Position numbers and translations under genes: made by a program. From Calothrix sp. HK-06 (GTDB lineage: Bacteria; Cyanobacteriota; Cyanobacteriia; Cyanobacteriales; Nostocaceae), in assembly GCF_001904745.1 (NCBI RefSeq), contig NZ_MRCD01000004.1, forward strand, positions 1-64,000: a stretch of 64,000 nucleotides of DNA, written 5' to 3'. Below the pieces are notes generated by a model. The model was not told the origin of the DNA. It worked only from the letters and a program-made list of their open reading frames with translations, and did no database searches. This document shows, piece after piece, positions 38,400-48,542 of the stretch (within the stretch, counting starts at the first letter, position 1; each line of letters opens with the position of its first letter).

Positions 38400-38686
38400 A
38401 CGCCTACAACAGTTATGGTATCCATACGAGTATCACCATCTTCACCAATAAAAGCAACACCGTCAAATGTGGCAACTGCTCCAATATCAGTACAACGTTT
38501 ACCAAACTCAATAAACTGAGCAGTTGTTGGCGCCGCGTTGAAATATGATGTCGCAGTGGTAAAACCTTCTGCTAGCAATTGTTCTAGCTGATGTAATGAG
38601 ATGGCTGTAAACTTGATGGCGTTGGGTGTGTATTCGGTAATAGAGGCGCCTAAAATTTCTTGTAAGCGTTGGTTGTTCTTAGTCAT
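38303..38686 (-). CDS. Hypothetical protein overlapping the HTH gene
   Basis: A 127-residue protein starts MTKNNQRLQEILGASITEY and has IKFTAISLHQLEQLLAEGF and GVAFIGEDGDTRMDTITVVG. I recognise no family. It looks like an ordinary soluble alpha/beta protein. Its 3' end overlaps the HTH gene by 97 bases in opposite orientation. This frame has the more protein-like sequence of the two in the overlap. Confidence 0.65.
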   Translation of the reverse strand: MTKNNQRLQEILGASITEYTPNAIKFTAISLHQLEQLLAEGFTTATSYFNAAPTTAQFIEFGKRCTDIGAVATFDGVAFIGEDGDTRMDTITVVGVQDLDFVGEFVKFTRECDDIEVSSQLLFAWWH

Positions 38687-38821
38687 GATAGCTCAAAGGT
38701 AGTTTTGGAAGGGATTGTAAAAATTTTATAAAGCGAATGTTAGTTTTTGATTTGCAAGTGGGTATCCTGACTACAGGACATTGATCGTAGCTGGGTAATA
38801 ACTATAACAAACGCTTAAACA

Positions 38822-39214
38822 ATGACTAGCTCTGAAAAAGAATACTTTGAAACGCGCGCCAAGAAAATAAAGAGGTTGCAGCGTATTTTCACATGGGTAT
38901 CTATCATATCTTTCGGTGGTTCAACAGTAATGGCGGTAGTTCCAACACTTTATAACGCAATAAGTGAAACACCAAAACAGCAAAAAGCTGCGTCTGATGC
39001 TTCTACTGTACTTCAGCAACAAGCTCAGGGTTTTGAGATGGTTTTACAGCGTGAACCTGAGAACCGAATTGCTTTGGAAGGATTGGTAAACGTGCGACTT
39101 CAGATGAAGGATGTGAAGGGAGCAGTGGCGCCTTTGGAGAAGTTAGTAAAGCTATATCCAGAACAAAATTACAAAGCTCAGTTGGAGCAACTAAAGAAGC
39201 AGCAAACCAATTAA
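38822..39214 (+). CDS. Membrane-anchored TPR protein, small
   Basis: 130 residues: a charged N-terminus, one hydrophobic segment (about 24-45, [19 protein letters not shown]), then a TPR-like region ([36 protein letters not shown]). It resembles cyanobacterial small TPR membrane proteins of unknown role. It lies 65 bases before the FkbM-TPR gene on the same strand and may belong to the glycosylation locus. Confidence 0.78.
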   Translation: MTSSEKEYFETRAKKIKRLQRIFTWVSIISFGGSTVMAVVPTLYNAISETPKQQKAASDASTVLQQQAQGFEMVLQREPENRIALEGLVNVRLQMKDVKGAVAPLEKLVKLYPEQNYKAQLEQLKKQQTN

Positions 39215-39279
39215 AAGCGAATATCGGAATTTTTACTAAGTAATTTCATTTATATATAACAATCTAACAAAAATTGAGT

Positions 39280-41409
39280 ATGTCAATATTTCTACCCAGT
39301 TTGAAGAAGAGTGGTCATTTAAGTAGAATTCATATCAAAGTATGTATAGTTGGCTCACGTAAAATTAATAATCAAGACGATTATGGTAGTCAAGGTTGGG
39401 AGATTTTTGCACCTAATCTAACAATATATGGTTTTGATGCAGATGAAAATACATGCGACAGTGCAAATTCTAACCTGGATACAAGACAAGTTGTTTGGAC
39501 TGAAAAACATATACCGTTGGCTTTGTCAGATAGTATCGGTAAATCTACGCTTTATATTACCAAGTACCCTGGCTGTAGTTCTTTATATCCACCAAGCGAG
39601 TCTTATATTAAGCGATTTGCTGGCAACTCAGGACTAATCGAGCTTGTTGATACTGTGGAACTTGAGACAACAACTTTAGATACATATTGTAGCACTGAGT
39701 GTATTGAGGAAATTGATTTTATTCAGCTTGATGTTCAAGGTGCAGAACTTTCTGTTCTAAAAGGTGCAAGTTCAATTATGGAGCGCAGTACCTTGGGTAT
39801 TATTACAGAAGTAGAATTTACGGAACTATATACAGGGCAACCTTTGTTTGGTGATATTGATGTTTATCTTAGACAGCAAGGATTTACTTTATTTGATTTA
39901 AGTAGTCAACATCGTGATATTCGTCGTTCCTTATTAGCATCAGAAAAACATCAAGGAGTCTTAGTTTGGTCTGATGCTTTTTATTTCCGTGATTTAATTG
40001 GTGCCAACTCAAGCAATACAGTACTACAAACACCCGAAAAAATCTTTAAACTGGCTTGTATTGCTGACGTACTTAGTTTTCCTGATTATACTCTTGAACT
40101 CCTTATATATTTAACTTTACAATATGGAAAAGATGAGAAATATAACTTTGCAGATAATATTATTGAAAGTTTAGCTCAAATTCCAGGTATCGTTAAACCA
40201 GGAGAAAAATTAAGTTATTCACCAGTAATTCAACAGATTCTTAATTATAGCAGTAGCTCTATTGTTAAAGATATTGATATAAAGCTAGATTTATGCGAAC
40301 AGAATCCTTCTTTATTATCAAAAGCTGCATATCAATGTTTACTACTTGGAGATTACAGCCAAGCTGCAAATCTTTATGAAAAAGCCATTGAGCTTGAGCC
40401 AGCAACAAAAACAAACTACTGGTATTTAGGATTACTTCTTTTACTTCAAGGTGAAGATGCGGAAGCACAATCAGTTTGGTTTTTTGGGGTTAATCAAGGT
40501 GAACCTGAAGAAATTGATTTTTGTGTTTCAGAACTTGTAGAAGTTTTACAAAGCGAAGCTGTACGACGCGAAGCTATTGGAGATAATCTTACAGCATTAG
40601 CTATTCAAGAAAGTATTAAAGTTATTGCACCTGAAGACTTAGTGAAAAAAACTAATCGAGTAAAATACTGCCATCTAGACGAAGAAAGTGTAATAGAAAA
40701 ATATTTAGATTTAGTCGATGTAAAAAATCAATACTGTGTTGACATAGCTGCTAGTGATGGAGTTACCATGTCAAACACGTGTTTTTTATTCCAGCAAGGA
40801 TGGTCAGGATTAGCAGTCGAATGTGATGGCGCCAACTTTGCTGCACTGGCTTCTAATTACAGAAATTTCCCTAACGTTACTTTGAGTAAGTCATTTGTAA
40901 CCCCAGAAAATATAGTTTCCATATTAGAAGCACATGGGGCGCCTAAAAACTTTGATTTATTAAACCTTGATATTGATGGGTATGATTACTATGTTCTCGA
41001 CAAAATGCTGTCTTCGTTTCGTCCATCTTTAATTTGTACTGAAATAAATGAAAAAATTCCACCACCACTAAAATTTACAGTTAAATGGGACTCCGGCTAT
41101 AGATGGGAAAACAACCACTTCTATGGTCAAAGTATCTGTCAACTATATCTTTTATGCGAAAAGTACGAATACTCTTTAGTAGAGTTACATTACAATAATG
41201 CTTTTTTAATTCCTAAAGAAATTAATCCGCACTCAATAACACCAGAAGAAGCTTACCGTCAAGGCTATCTGGAACGTCTAGACCGTAAACAAAAGTTTCC
41301 TTGGAATGCTGACTTCGAGTCAATTCATAATCTAACTTCAGAACAAGCCTTAGATTATATCAATAAATTTTTTGCCAAGTATCAAGGCAAATATATTTGT
41401 TCTTTATAA
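39280..41409 (+). CDS. FkbM-type methyltransferase with TPR middle and second methyltransferase domain
   Basis: Three parts are visible. Residues about 15-225 are an FkbM-family methyltransferase (GFDADENTCDSANSN, IDFIQLDVQGAELSVLKGA, TEVEFTELYTGQPLF). A TPR segment (about 345-440, LLLGDYSQAANLYEKAIELE) follows, then a second methyltransferase-like domain (about 480-690, VDIAASDGVTMSNTC, FDLLNLDIDGYDYYVLDKML). FkbM proteins typically O-methylate sugars. The ATG start is six bases after an in-frame TTG. It is the first gene of a glycosylation run and shares its TPR module with the O-GlcNAc-transferase-like gene at 46.2-48.4 kb. Confidence 0.85.
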   Translation: MSIFLPSLKKSGHLSRIHIKVCIVGSRKINNQDDYGSQGWEIFAPNLTIYGFDADENTCDSANSNLDTRQVVWTEKHIPLALSDSIGKSTLYITKYPGCSSLYPPSESYIKRFAGNSGLIELVDTVELETTTLDTYCSTECIEEIDFIQLDVQGAELSVLKGASSIMERSTLGIITEVEFTELYTGQPLFGDIDVYLRQQGFTLFDLSSQHRDIRRSLLASEKHQGVLVWSDAFYFRDLIGANSSNTVLQTPEKIFKLACIADVLSFPDYTLELLIYLTLQYGKDEKYNFADNIIESLAQIPGIVKPGEKLSYSPVIQQILNYSSSSIVKDIDIKLDLCEQNPSLLSKAAYQCLLLGDYSQAANLYEKAIELEPATKTNYWYLGLLLLLQGEDAEAQSVWFFGVNQGEPEEIDFCVSELVEVLQSEAVRREAIGDNLTALAIQESIKVIAPEDLVKKTNRVKYCHLDEESVIEKYLDLVDVKNQYCVDIAASDGVTMSNTCFLFQQGWSGLAVECDGANFAALASNYRNFPNVTLSKSFVTPENIVSILEAHGAPKNFDLLNLDIDGYDYYVLDKMLSSFRPSLICTEINEKIPPPLKFTVKWDSGYRWENNHFYGQSICQLYLLCEKYEYSLVELHYNNAFLIPKEINPHSITPEEAYRQGYLERLDRKQKFPWNADFESIHNLTSEQALDYINKFFAKYQGKYICSL

Positions 41410-41450
41410 GGCTAATACACATTTGACTACTGATTTATTTACTCATACTT

Positions 41451-44400
41451 ATGACAACCCAAATAGCGAACTATTACGATATTAAAAGTGCTGTCGAATC
41501 AGTAGAAGGATTTATGATTCCTGGACAAGAAGAATACTTGTTCAACAAAGTTAAATCACTTCCAGAAGATGCTGTTATTGTTGAAATTGGCTCTTTTAAA
41601 GGTCGTTCAACAGTAGCAATGAGTTATGCGTGTGTAGGTACCAAGCGAAAAATTTATTGTATAGATACATGGGATGGTAACGATTCCGATTTTTCGGAAC
41701 GTAATTTCTTTGAAATTTGGCAAGAAAACATTCAAAAAAATAATTTAGAAGAGTATGTTGTTCCAATACCAGGCTATTCTCACGATGTATTAAAGCGTTG
41801 GCATGAGTTAGGAGATAACAACGCAATCGATTTTATATTTATTGACGGTTCACATCAATATTTAGATGTATTAAAAGATTTTGAGTTATCTTTTCCACTA
41901 GTAAAAGATCGTGGTTGGATTGCATTCCATGATGTTATATATACTTGGCCCGGGTGCGAACGTGTATGGCACCAGATTGCAAAACTACGTCTTACCAATC
42001 ATGAATATTCCTCAACACTTGCATGTGGACAAAAAGATTTAGATACTATCCAAGCAAACGTAAATCCAACTTTACCAATACATTTCTTTACTATTGTTCT
42101 AAATGGTCAACCGTTTATCCGTTACCATATCGATATACTAAGGCAGCTACCTTGTAAATGGCACTGGCATATTGTTGAAGGAGTTGCCGAATTAAATCAT
42201 GATACAGCTTGGAGCGTTCAGTTAGGTGGAAGTGTTAACGATGAAATTCATCATAATGGACGTAGTAATGATGGTACGACAGAATATTTAGATGAACTCG
42301 CGCGCCAATATCCCGATAATATTACTATTTATCGTAAGCCAGAAGGAATGTTCTGGGATGGTAAGCGCGAAATGGTGAACGCACCACTTACGAATATTCA
42401 AGAAGAATGCTTGCTATGGCAAATCGATGTAGATGAATTATGGACTGACGAGCAAATTTGTAATGCAAGACAAATGTTTATCAGCAACCCTGATAAAACA
42501 GCAGCTTTCTACTGGTGCTGGTATTTTGTTGGTGAAAAACTAGTAATCAGTACTCGTAACTGTTACGCACAAAATCCTCAGCAGGAGTGGTTACGGACTT
42601 GGAAATTTAAACCAGGAGCATTTTGGGCAGCACATGAACCACCTGTACTAGTTGAAGCGCTACCTGACGGTCAATTAAAAAATGTAGCTGCTGAGAATCC
42701 TTTTTTACACGATGAGACAGAAGAGTTAGGTCTAGTTTTCCAGCATTTTGCTTATTTAACGCCAGAGCAACTAAAATTTAAAGAGCAGTACTACGGGTAC
42801 AAAAATGCTGTTTCACAGTGGAAAGCTTTGCAAGAACAAACTAAATTCCCTGTATTTTTACTAGAATACTTCTCTTGGGTTGGAGATGGAACCCAAGTAG
42901 ATACAGCAAGTTCATGTGGCGTAGTACCAATTGCACAAAAAGAACCGAATACTAATAATTGGCAATTTTTGCAACCAGATGAAGTACAACAACAGCTTGC
43001 ACAAGTAGAAAAACCAAAACCAATAATTATTGTTGATGGGGTATTTTTCCAGATTTATGAAACAGGAATTGCGCGCGTTTGGAAATCTCTACTTGAAGAA
43101 TGGTCAAAAGATAGTTTCAGAAAACACGTTATTGTTCTTGACCGTGCTGGTACTGCTCCTAAAATTCATGGCATAAAGTATAGAGTAATACCAGCTTATA
43201 GTTATAACAATATAGAAGCAGACAGAGAAATGCTTCAGCAAGTTTGTGATGAGGAAGGCGCCGATGTATTTATCTCTACTTACTATACAACACCACTCAC
43301 AACACCTTCTGTATTCATGGCACATGACATGATTCCAGAACTATTTAGATGGGATTTAAGACATCCTATGTGGAGAGAAAAACATTATGGTATACAAAAT
43401 GCCTCAGCATATATCGCTGTGTCTGAAAATACAGCGCGAGATTTAGTTAAGGTTTTTCCAGATATATCTTTGGAATCTATCAATGTAGCCCATTGTGGGG
43501 TAAGTAATATATTTTTACCAACAAAATCTGAGGTAAATAATGCTTTCAGGACAAAGTATGGAATTACAAAGCCTTACTTTCTTCTAGTAGGTGCCAGTGG
43601 TGGTTATAAAAATAGTATTTTGTTCTTCCAAGCTTTTGCCCAAGTCGTTAGCCGACAAGGATTTGATATCCTTTGTACAGGAAGTGGAGGTGTACTAGCG
43701 CCTGAATTAAGAAAGTATACATCAGGCAGTACTGTGCATATGCTGCAACTTAGCGATGAAGAATTGGCAATAGCTTATTCTGGTGCAGTGGCTTTAGTTT
43801 ATCCTTCTAAATATGAAGGTTTTGGCTTGCCGATAGTTGAAGCAATGGCTTGTGGTTGTCCCGTTATAACTTGTGCAAATGGCTCAATTCCAGAAGTTGC
43901 AGGTGAAGCTGCAATATATGTTGATGATAACAATATAGAAGAACTGGCAAATGCTTTATGCGAAGTGCAAAAGCCTAGTAGCCGTAACTATTTGACTACT
44001 GCTGGTTTAGAGCAAGTAAAACAGTTCTCTTGGTCAAATATGGCACAATCTGTTATAAATGTATTAATTAATACTACGCTTCAGTCTTTGAATTTGAAAG
44101 ATATTAACTTAATTATCTTTCCAGATTGGTTACAGAGTGAAGAACAATTGGTATCTGAATTAGAGCAAGTTATTGGAACACTAGCAACGCATTCCGAAAG
44201 CCAGTACATGACTTTAATTATCGACACAACTAATAGCGCTGATAACTATGCTGAATTTTTACTTTCTGCAGTAAGTATGAATTTACTAATGCAGTCAGAT
44301 TTAGATATTAGTGAAGGGATGGAAATATCTTTTGCTAGTAAATTACATGGTTTGCAATGGCAAGCTTTGCTACCTCGTATTCAAGGAAGAATTGCTTTAG

Positions 44401-44486
44401 AGTATGAGGATAAAGATGCTTTAATAGGAGCTGGCGCCGAAATTCCAATTTTAGATTTAGAAGGCAATAGTTTTTTTTTGACTTAA
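41451..44486 (+). CDS. Methyltransferase - glycosyltransferase - GT4 fusion protein
   Basis: The 1011-residue frame has a class I SAM methyltransferase (about 1-195, VIVEIGSFKGRSTVAMSYA, DFIFIDGSHQYLDVLKDF), a GT2-like segment (about 210-410, QIDVDELWTDEQIC), then a GT4 transferase (about 525-870, VFMAHDMIPELFRW, ALVYPSKYEGFGLPIVEAM). A 125-residue tail ends LDLEGNSFFLT just past a T9 run. Downstream, in the other frame, a TPR/OGT-like protein begins with no start codon of its own, so the two frames were probably one protein. It may build and methylate a glycan on a pilin or surface polymer. Confidence 0.87.
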   Translation: MTTQIANYYDIKSAVESVEGFMIPGQEEYLFNKVKSLPEDAVIVEIGSFKGRSTVAMSYACVGTKRKIYCIDTWDGNDSDFSERNFFEIWQENIQKNNLEEYVVPIPGYSHDVLKRWHELGDNNAIDFIFIDGSHQYLDVLKDFELSFPLVKDRGWIAFHDVIYTWPGCERVWHQIAKLRLTNHEYSSTLACGQKDLDTIQANVNPTLPIHFFTIVLNGQPFIRYHIDILRQLPCKWHWHIVEGVAELNHDTAWSVQLGGSVNDEIHHNGRSNDGTTEYLDELARQYPDNITIYRKPEGMFWDGKREMVNAPLTNIQEECLLWQIDVDELWTDEQICNARQMFISNPDKTAAFYWCWYFVGEKLVISTRNCYAQNPQQEWLRTWKFKPGAFWAAHEPPVLVEALPDGQLKNVAAENPFLHDETEELGLVFQHFAYLTPEQLKFKEQYYGYKNAVSQWKALQEQTKFPVFLLEYFSWVGDGTQVDTASSCGVVPIAQKEPNTNNWQFLQPDEVQQQLAQVEKPKPIIIVDGVFFQIYETGIARVWKSLLEEWSKDSFRKHVIVLDRAGTAPKIHGIKYRVIPAYSYNNIEADREMLQQVCDEEGADVFISTYYTTPLTTPSVFMAHDMIPELFRWDLRHPMWREKHYGIQNASAYIAVSENTARDLVKVFPDISLESINVAHCGVSNIFLPTKSEVNNAFRTKYGITKPYFLLVGASGGYKNSILFFQAFAQVVSRQGFDILCTGSGGVLAPELRKYTSGSTVHMLQLSDEELAIAYSGAVALVYPSKYEGFGLPIVEAMACGCPVITCANGSIPEVAGEAAIYVDDNNIEELANALCEVQKPSSRNYLTTAGLEQVKQFSWSNMAQSVINVLINTTLQSLNLKDINLIIFPDWLQSEEQLVSELEQVIGTLATHSESQYMTLIIDTTNSADNYAEFLLSAVSMNLLMQSDLDISEGMEISFASKLHGLQWQALLPRIQGRIALEYEDKDALIGAGAEIPILDLEGNSFFLT
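44471..44479 (+). other. T9 homopolymer at the frame junction
   Basis: Nine Ts lie where the glycosyltransferase frame (SFFLT, stop) and the downstream TPR frame meet. One extra T, two fewer, or a -1 ribosomal slip joins them. Runs of this length are prone to replication and RNA-polymerase slippage. Confidence 0.8.
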
Positions 44487-46162
44487 CTGATAAATTCTTC
44501 CAAGCAGGACAATGGCAAGATGCGATAGCGCAATACCAAAAGCTACTAGAGTTTCAAACTGGAGAACCTGAAATTTACTGGCGCCTAAGTGAGTGTTATA
44601 GACAGTTAAACCTTCTTGATGAATGCTTTGCAACTCTTCAAGAAGGCATTAAATGCTATCCAAGTGATGGGAATTTACACTTTACCTTAATTATAAATTT
44701 ACGCCGTGTTGGACGTATTCAAGAAGCAATAGATAGCGCGAATATTGCTTCTGACTGCTTGCCTAATGATTATACGTTTACATTGCTTAAGTACTTAATT
44801 GTTCCAAGCGTCTACAATAACCCTGAAGAAATCAGTTACTATCGTCAACGCTATACTAAAGGCTTACAAAAGTTAATTCAAGAAACTTCACTTGCGACAC
44901 CTGAAGCTAGGCAGAGTGCTTTGGCTGGTATCGGTAGATTAACCAATTTTTATTTGTCATTCCAAGCACAAAATGATAAGGAATTGCAGTGTCAATACGG
45001 CAACTTATTGCATGACATAATGGCTGCAAATTATCCTAATTGGGTTGCACCTCTATCAATGCCACCGCTAAAGACTGGTGACAAAATTCGTATCGGATAT
45101 GTTTCTAATTACCTACATAGTTATAGTGGTACCCTGTGGTTAACAGGCTGGTTACGCTATCATAATCACGAAAACTTTGAAATTTACTGTTATTACACAG
45201 GAAATCAACCAGATGGAATTACAGAAGAATTTAAAAATAACAGTGATATTTTTTACCATATTCCTTATAATTTAGAAGCAACTTGCCAACAGATAGCGGA
45301 GGACAAATTACATATTCTCGTCTTTCCTGAAATTGGTATGGATGCTCCAACGATGCAAATGGCAGCTTTGCGACTGGCGCCTTTACAGTGTACAGCGTGG
45401 GGACATCCTGTAACAACTGGCTTACCAACAATTGATTATTTCCTCTCAAGCGAGTTAATGGAAGCAGAAAATGCTCAAGAACATTATTCAGAGAAACTAG
45501 TTCGCTTACCTAACATCGGTGTTTCTTATCCAAAACCATACATTCCCCCTGTCAGTAAAACTCGCTCAGATTATCAACTACCCGAAGAGGGTGTAATTTA
45601 CTTAAGTTGTCAAGCACCCTCTAAATACTTACCACAGTACGATTTTGTGTTTGCCGAAATTGCTTGTCGTGTTCCAAAAGCTAAATTTATTTTTTTACGC
45701 GGGGCATTACTGCAAGAGCGTTTACAGCGCGCGTTTAAAACAGTTAATCTAAATTTTGAGGATTACTGTATATTCTTGTCTATCCCCGAAAGACTTGATT
45801 ATCTTATGATAAACTTGCTTTCTGATGTTTATCTTGATACATTTACATGGTCAGGTGGAAATACAAGTTTGGAAGCAATCGCTTGTGACTTACCTATAGT
45901 TACATGTCCAGGTGAATTTATGCGTGGGCGCCATACAGACAGTTTCCTGAAAATGTTGGGAGTAACAGACACAATTGTAAGCAATGAAGCAGAATATATA
46001 GATATTGCGGTTAAATTAGGACTCAACCCAACTTGGCGAAACGATATTGCTGAACGAATGAAACAGCGTCACAATAATCTTTATGATGATAAAGGTTGTG
46101 TAATAGGTTTAGAAAAATTCTATAAACAAGTTATTGAGGAAGGTTTGCGCCATAGTCATTAA
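44471..46162 (+). CDS. TPR and O-GlcNAc-transferase-like (GT41) frame, no own start
   Basis: Just before the T9 run an in-frame TAG closes this frame, so the readable protein starts at the Ts and gives about 563 residues. It opens with TPRs (FFQAGQWQDAIAQYQKLLE, YWRLSECYRQLNLLDECF) and ends with a GT41/SPINDLY domain (LQCTAWGHPVTTGLPTIDYF, LDTFTWSGGNTSLEAIACDL). No ATG or GTG with a ribosome site exists near the beginning; a TTG at 44759 would discard the TPRs. It is most simply the C-terminal half of the upstream glycosyltransferase, separated by a frameshift. Alternatively it is a pseudogene half. Confidence 0.8.
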   Translation, partial: FFFDLTDKFFQAGQWQDAIAQYQKLLEFQTGEPEIYWRLSECYRQLNLLDECFATLQEGIKCYPSDGNLHFTLIINLRRVGRIQEAIDSANIASDCLPNDYTFTLLKYLIVPSVYNNPEEISYYRQRYTKGLQKLIQETSLATPEARQSALAGIGRLTNFYLSFQAQNDKELQCQYGNLLHDIMAANYPNWVAPLSMPPLKTGDKIRIGYVSNYLHSYSGTLWLTGWLRYHNHENFEIYCYYTGNQPDGITEEFKNNSDIFYHIPYNLEATCQQIAEDKLHILVFPEIGMDAPTMQMAALRLAPLQCTAWGHPVTTGLPTIDYFLSSELMEAENAQEHYSEKLVRLPNIGVSYPKPYIPPVSKTRSDYQLPEEGVIYLSCQAPSKYLPQYDFVFAEIACRVPKAKFIFLRGALLQERLQRAFKTVNLNFEDYCIFLSIPERLDYLMINLLSDVYLDTFTWSGGNTSLEAIACDLPIVTCPGEFMRGRHTDSFLKMLGVTDTIVSNEAEYIDIAVKLGLNPTWRNDIAERMKQRHNNLYDDKGCVIGLEKFYKQVIEEGLRHSH

Positions 46163-46180
46163 TATTACCTTCTTATAAAA

Positions 46181-46207
46181 AAACCCGACTTATTAAAAGT
46201 CGGGTTT
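46181..46207. terminator. Bidirectional terminator between convergent OGT-like genes
   Basis: AAACCCGACTT and AAGTCGGGTTT are perfect 11-bp arms, with A/T runs on both sides. It ends transcription from both directions. The sequence resembles the hairpin at 12228-12262. Confidence 0.8.
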
Positions 46208-46217
46208 ATTCATATAA

Positions 46218-48413
46218 TTACTTTCTTTCAAGATACCTTTGCCACATTTGCTCGTAAGCATTCTCCATATCACGGGTAAATTGCTTTGCATTCCATAGAG
46301 GCGCCGTATGCTTAGATTGCCGAAGTTTCCAAACAACCTGCTGTCGTAAATCAACATCTTTACCCAAGCGAATACCCCATTCTATGTATTCCTCATCATT
46401 CCAAGCAATTCCTTCTGTAATACCAGCGTTTACCATCATCGTGTAGCTATTACGCGCGGCAAACTGTTCGCCAACTTTTGTTACCAATGGAATACTCATC
46501 CATAACGTTTCTAAAGTTGTTGTGGCGCCGTTATAAGGATAGGTATCTAGTACTACATCAGCAATGCCCAAATTAGCACGATGAACTAATTCTGAATCAA
46601 CAAGTGGTAAAAATCGTAGTTTAGAGCTATCAACTCCTTCTTCCTCTGCGATTTGCTCAAAAAATGTTTTTATTGTATCTTGATTACTTTGTCCTTTAAT
46701 TAATAAATAACTTTCAGGTACTTCTTTAATAATTTTCATTTGCAAGCGTACTGTATTTGGATGACGCTTGTAAGCTGTTTGCGAAGTTAGATAAATAACT
46801 GCATCATTAGGAATATTTAATTGCTCTCGACGTAGAGTTGGTACACCTATCTCAAATCCGTCTACTGCAACATAAGTACTTGGTAGGCGCCAAATCTTGG
46901 AAGCATAATAATTATCTGCGGATTCTGGTAAAACATAAGGGTCAGCAATAAAGTAATCGATTGCTGGTAATCCTGATGCATCAGAACCAAGCCAAGTAAC
47001 TTGCACTGGTGCAGGTTTTAAAGCCATGACTCCACAAACTTTATTAGAAGTTACACTGTCAAGGTCTACAAGTAAATCAATTTCATCTTGATAAATATGT
47101 TCGGCAATTTCAATAAGTTCCTTACTCTCTGATAAATCGTAAAAAAATGAAGAGTTCTGAGAGAAAAACTCTTGTAAACTATCCTGACTATTTTGTAAAG
47201 AATAAGTGTATATCTCAAAATTTTCTTTGTTATGGTGTTGAAAAAGCCATCGCGAGAGCCAGCCAACAGAATGCCTTCGCATACAAGTTGAAACATAACC
47301 AATTTTTAATTTTCTGAGACAATTCAAAGATTTTTTAAATGATTCTTTTGATTGGTACAGTGCTAATCCTTGATTAGAGTATTTTTGAATTCTCTGCTGG
47401 CAAAATTGGCTAACTCTATTCCGGAATTGATGTATTAAAAGAGGTTCATCTTGAAAATAAGAAGCAAAAGAAACAGTAGTAATTAAGCTTGTAACATGAG
47501 TTTCGCTAATGTTGTGGTCTAATGTGATTAATTGATTTAAAGAAGTTTCATAATTTCTATATGCCGTCTCGGCTTTATCCCAGTATCCTCCCGTTTGCAT
47601 CCAAGCTCTAATCATTAAATAATTTGTTGCTACCTCATCCACCAATGAGGGAGAACTCTTTAAAACTTCTTCTAGAAAAATTAAACTTTCTAAGTTTTTA
47701 TTAGAATTTTGAAATAAATTAGCAATATTGATTAAAATACTAATGTCTTTATTTGCCGCATTTAAAACTATGCAACTTAAATTTTTCAATTGTTCGTGTG
47801 TAAGAGAACGAACAAACAATACTCCCTGAGTGTATAAAATATCTATTATAGCTACAATATCATGACAATTTAATATGCAAGATACAACAAATTCAAAACT
47901 ACATATTGGTAAAGGGTATATTTCTAATACTATTTGTAATACCTGTAATAATAATTCTGTGTTAACTTGTATATTTTCATCACAATTAATTAATAATGCT
48001 GCCTGCGACAAAGCTAAATCATTATCGCTATATATATCCAACTTTGATGATAATTGAATAATATTTAGTATATTTTTTAAATTATTTGGGTTAATTTGAT
48101 GAATGTGTTGTCGTATAACCCAAGCTAATTTATATTCTTGTATTTGTTCTAATCGCTCTGCTTCTGTTTCTAAAACCTCTACTAACTCTACTGCTCGCTG
48201 ATCTATTTCTTCGGCATCTCCATCACTTAAAGGTAGCATCCAAGTTATTTGTGCTTCTACTTCTTGCTCTCCTAACAAGAAAGCTAGACCTAAGTACCAG
48301 TAGTATGAAATGTTGACAGTCTCAGAACCTTCTATAGCGTATTTATATAAGTCAGCTGCTTTTTGATAATCTCCTTCTATCAAATATTTATAGCCTTGTT
48401 CTTTTAAACCCAT
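46218..48413 (-). CDS. TPR and O-GlcNAc-transferase-like (GT41) glycosyltransferase
   Basis: The N-terminus is TPR-like (GYKYLIEGDYQKAADLYKYA) and similar to the TPR segment of the FkbM gene. A long helical middle follows. The C-terminal domain is GT41/SPINDLY-like: KPAPVQVTWLGSDASGLPAI, DVVLDTYPYNGATTTLETLW, and a preceding KLKIGYVSTCMRRHSVGWLS. The ATG start is chosen because CGGAG lies seven bases upstream; a longer frame starts 51 bases earlier without one. Bacterial OGT-like enzymes often glycosylate adhesins or pilins, and the next gene downstream in position is a pilin. Donor sugar is unknown. Confidence 0.87.
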   Translation of the reverse strand: MGLKEQGYKYLIEGDYQKAADLYKYAIEGSETVNISYYWYLGLAFLLGEQEVEAQITWMLPLSDGDAEEIDQRAVELVEVLETEAERLEQIQEYKLAWVIRQHIHQINPNNLKNILNIIQLSSKLDIYSDNDLALSQAALLINCDENIQVNTELLLQVLQIVLEIYPLPICSFEFVVSCILNCHDIVAIIDILYTQGVLFVRSLTHEQLKNLSCIVLNAANKDISILINIANLFQNSNKNLESLIFLEEVLKSSPSLVDEVATNYLMIRAWMQTGGYWDKAETAYRNYETSLNQLITLDHNISETHVTSLITTVSFASYFQDEPLLIHQFRNRVSQFCQQRIQKYSNQGLALYQSKESFKKSLNCLRKLKIGYVSTCMRRHSVGWLSRWLFQHHNKENFEIYTYSLQNSQDSLQEFFSQNSSFFYDLSESKELIEIAEHIYQDEIDLLVDLDSVTSNKVCGVMALKPAPVQVTWLGSDASGLPAIDYFIADPYVLPESADNYYASKIWRLPSTYVAVDGFEIGVPTLRREQLNIPNDAVIYLTSQTAYKRHPNTVRLQMKIIKEVPESYLLIKGQSNQDTIKTFFEQIAEEEGVDSSKLRFLPLVDSELVHRANLGIADVVLDTYPYNGATTTLETLWMSIPLVTKVGEQFAARNSYTMMVNAGITEGIAWNDEEYIEWGIRLGKDVDLRQQVVWKLRQSKHTAPLWNAKQFTRDMENAYEQMWQRYLERK

Positions 48414-48470
48414 TGTTTTACTCCGAGTTATCTTAGTTATAGCAACATAATTTATTTCAAACAAACGTAA

Positions 48471-48499
48471 AAGGTGGATATATTAATTATATCCACCTT
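48471..48499 (-). terminator. Terminator of the pilin gene
   Basis: AAGGTGGATATA and TATATCCACCTT are perfect 12-bp arms around five bases. On the minus strand the hairpin follows the pilin gene and is trailed by TTTTACG, a good intrinsic terminator. Confidence 0.8.
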
Positions 48500-48542
48500 G
48501 AATTATTTTGCTGGCAATATATGCCTGCGTAAACTGATAATT

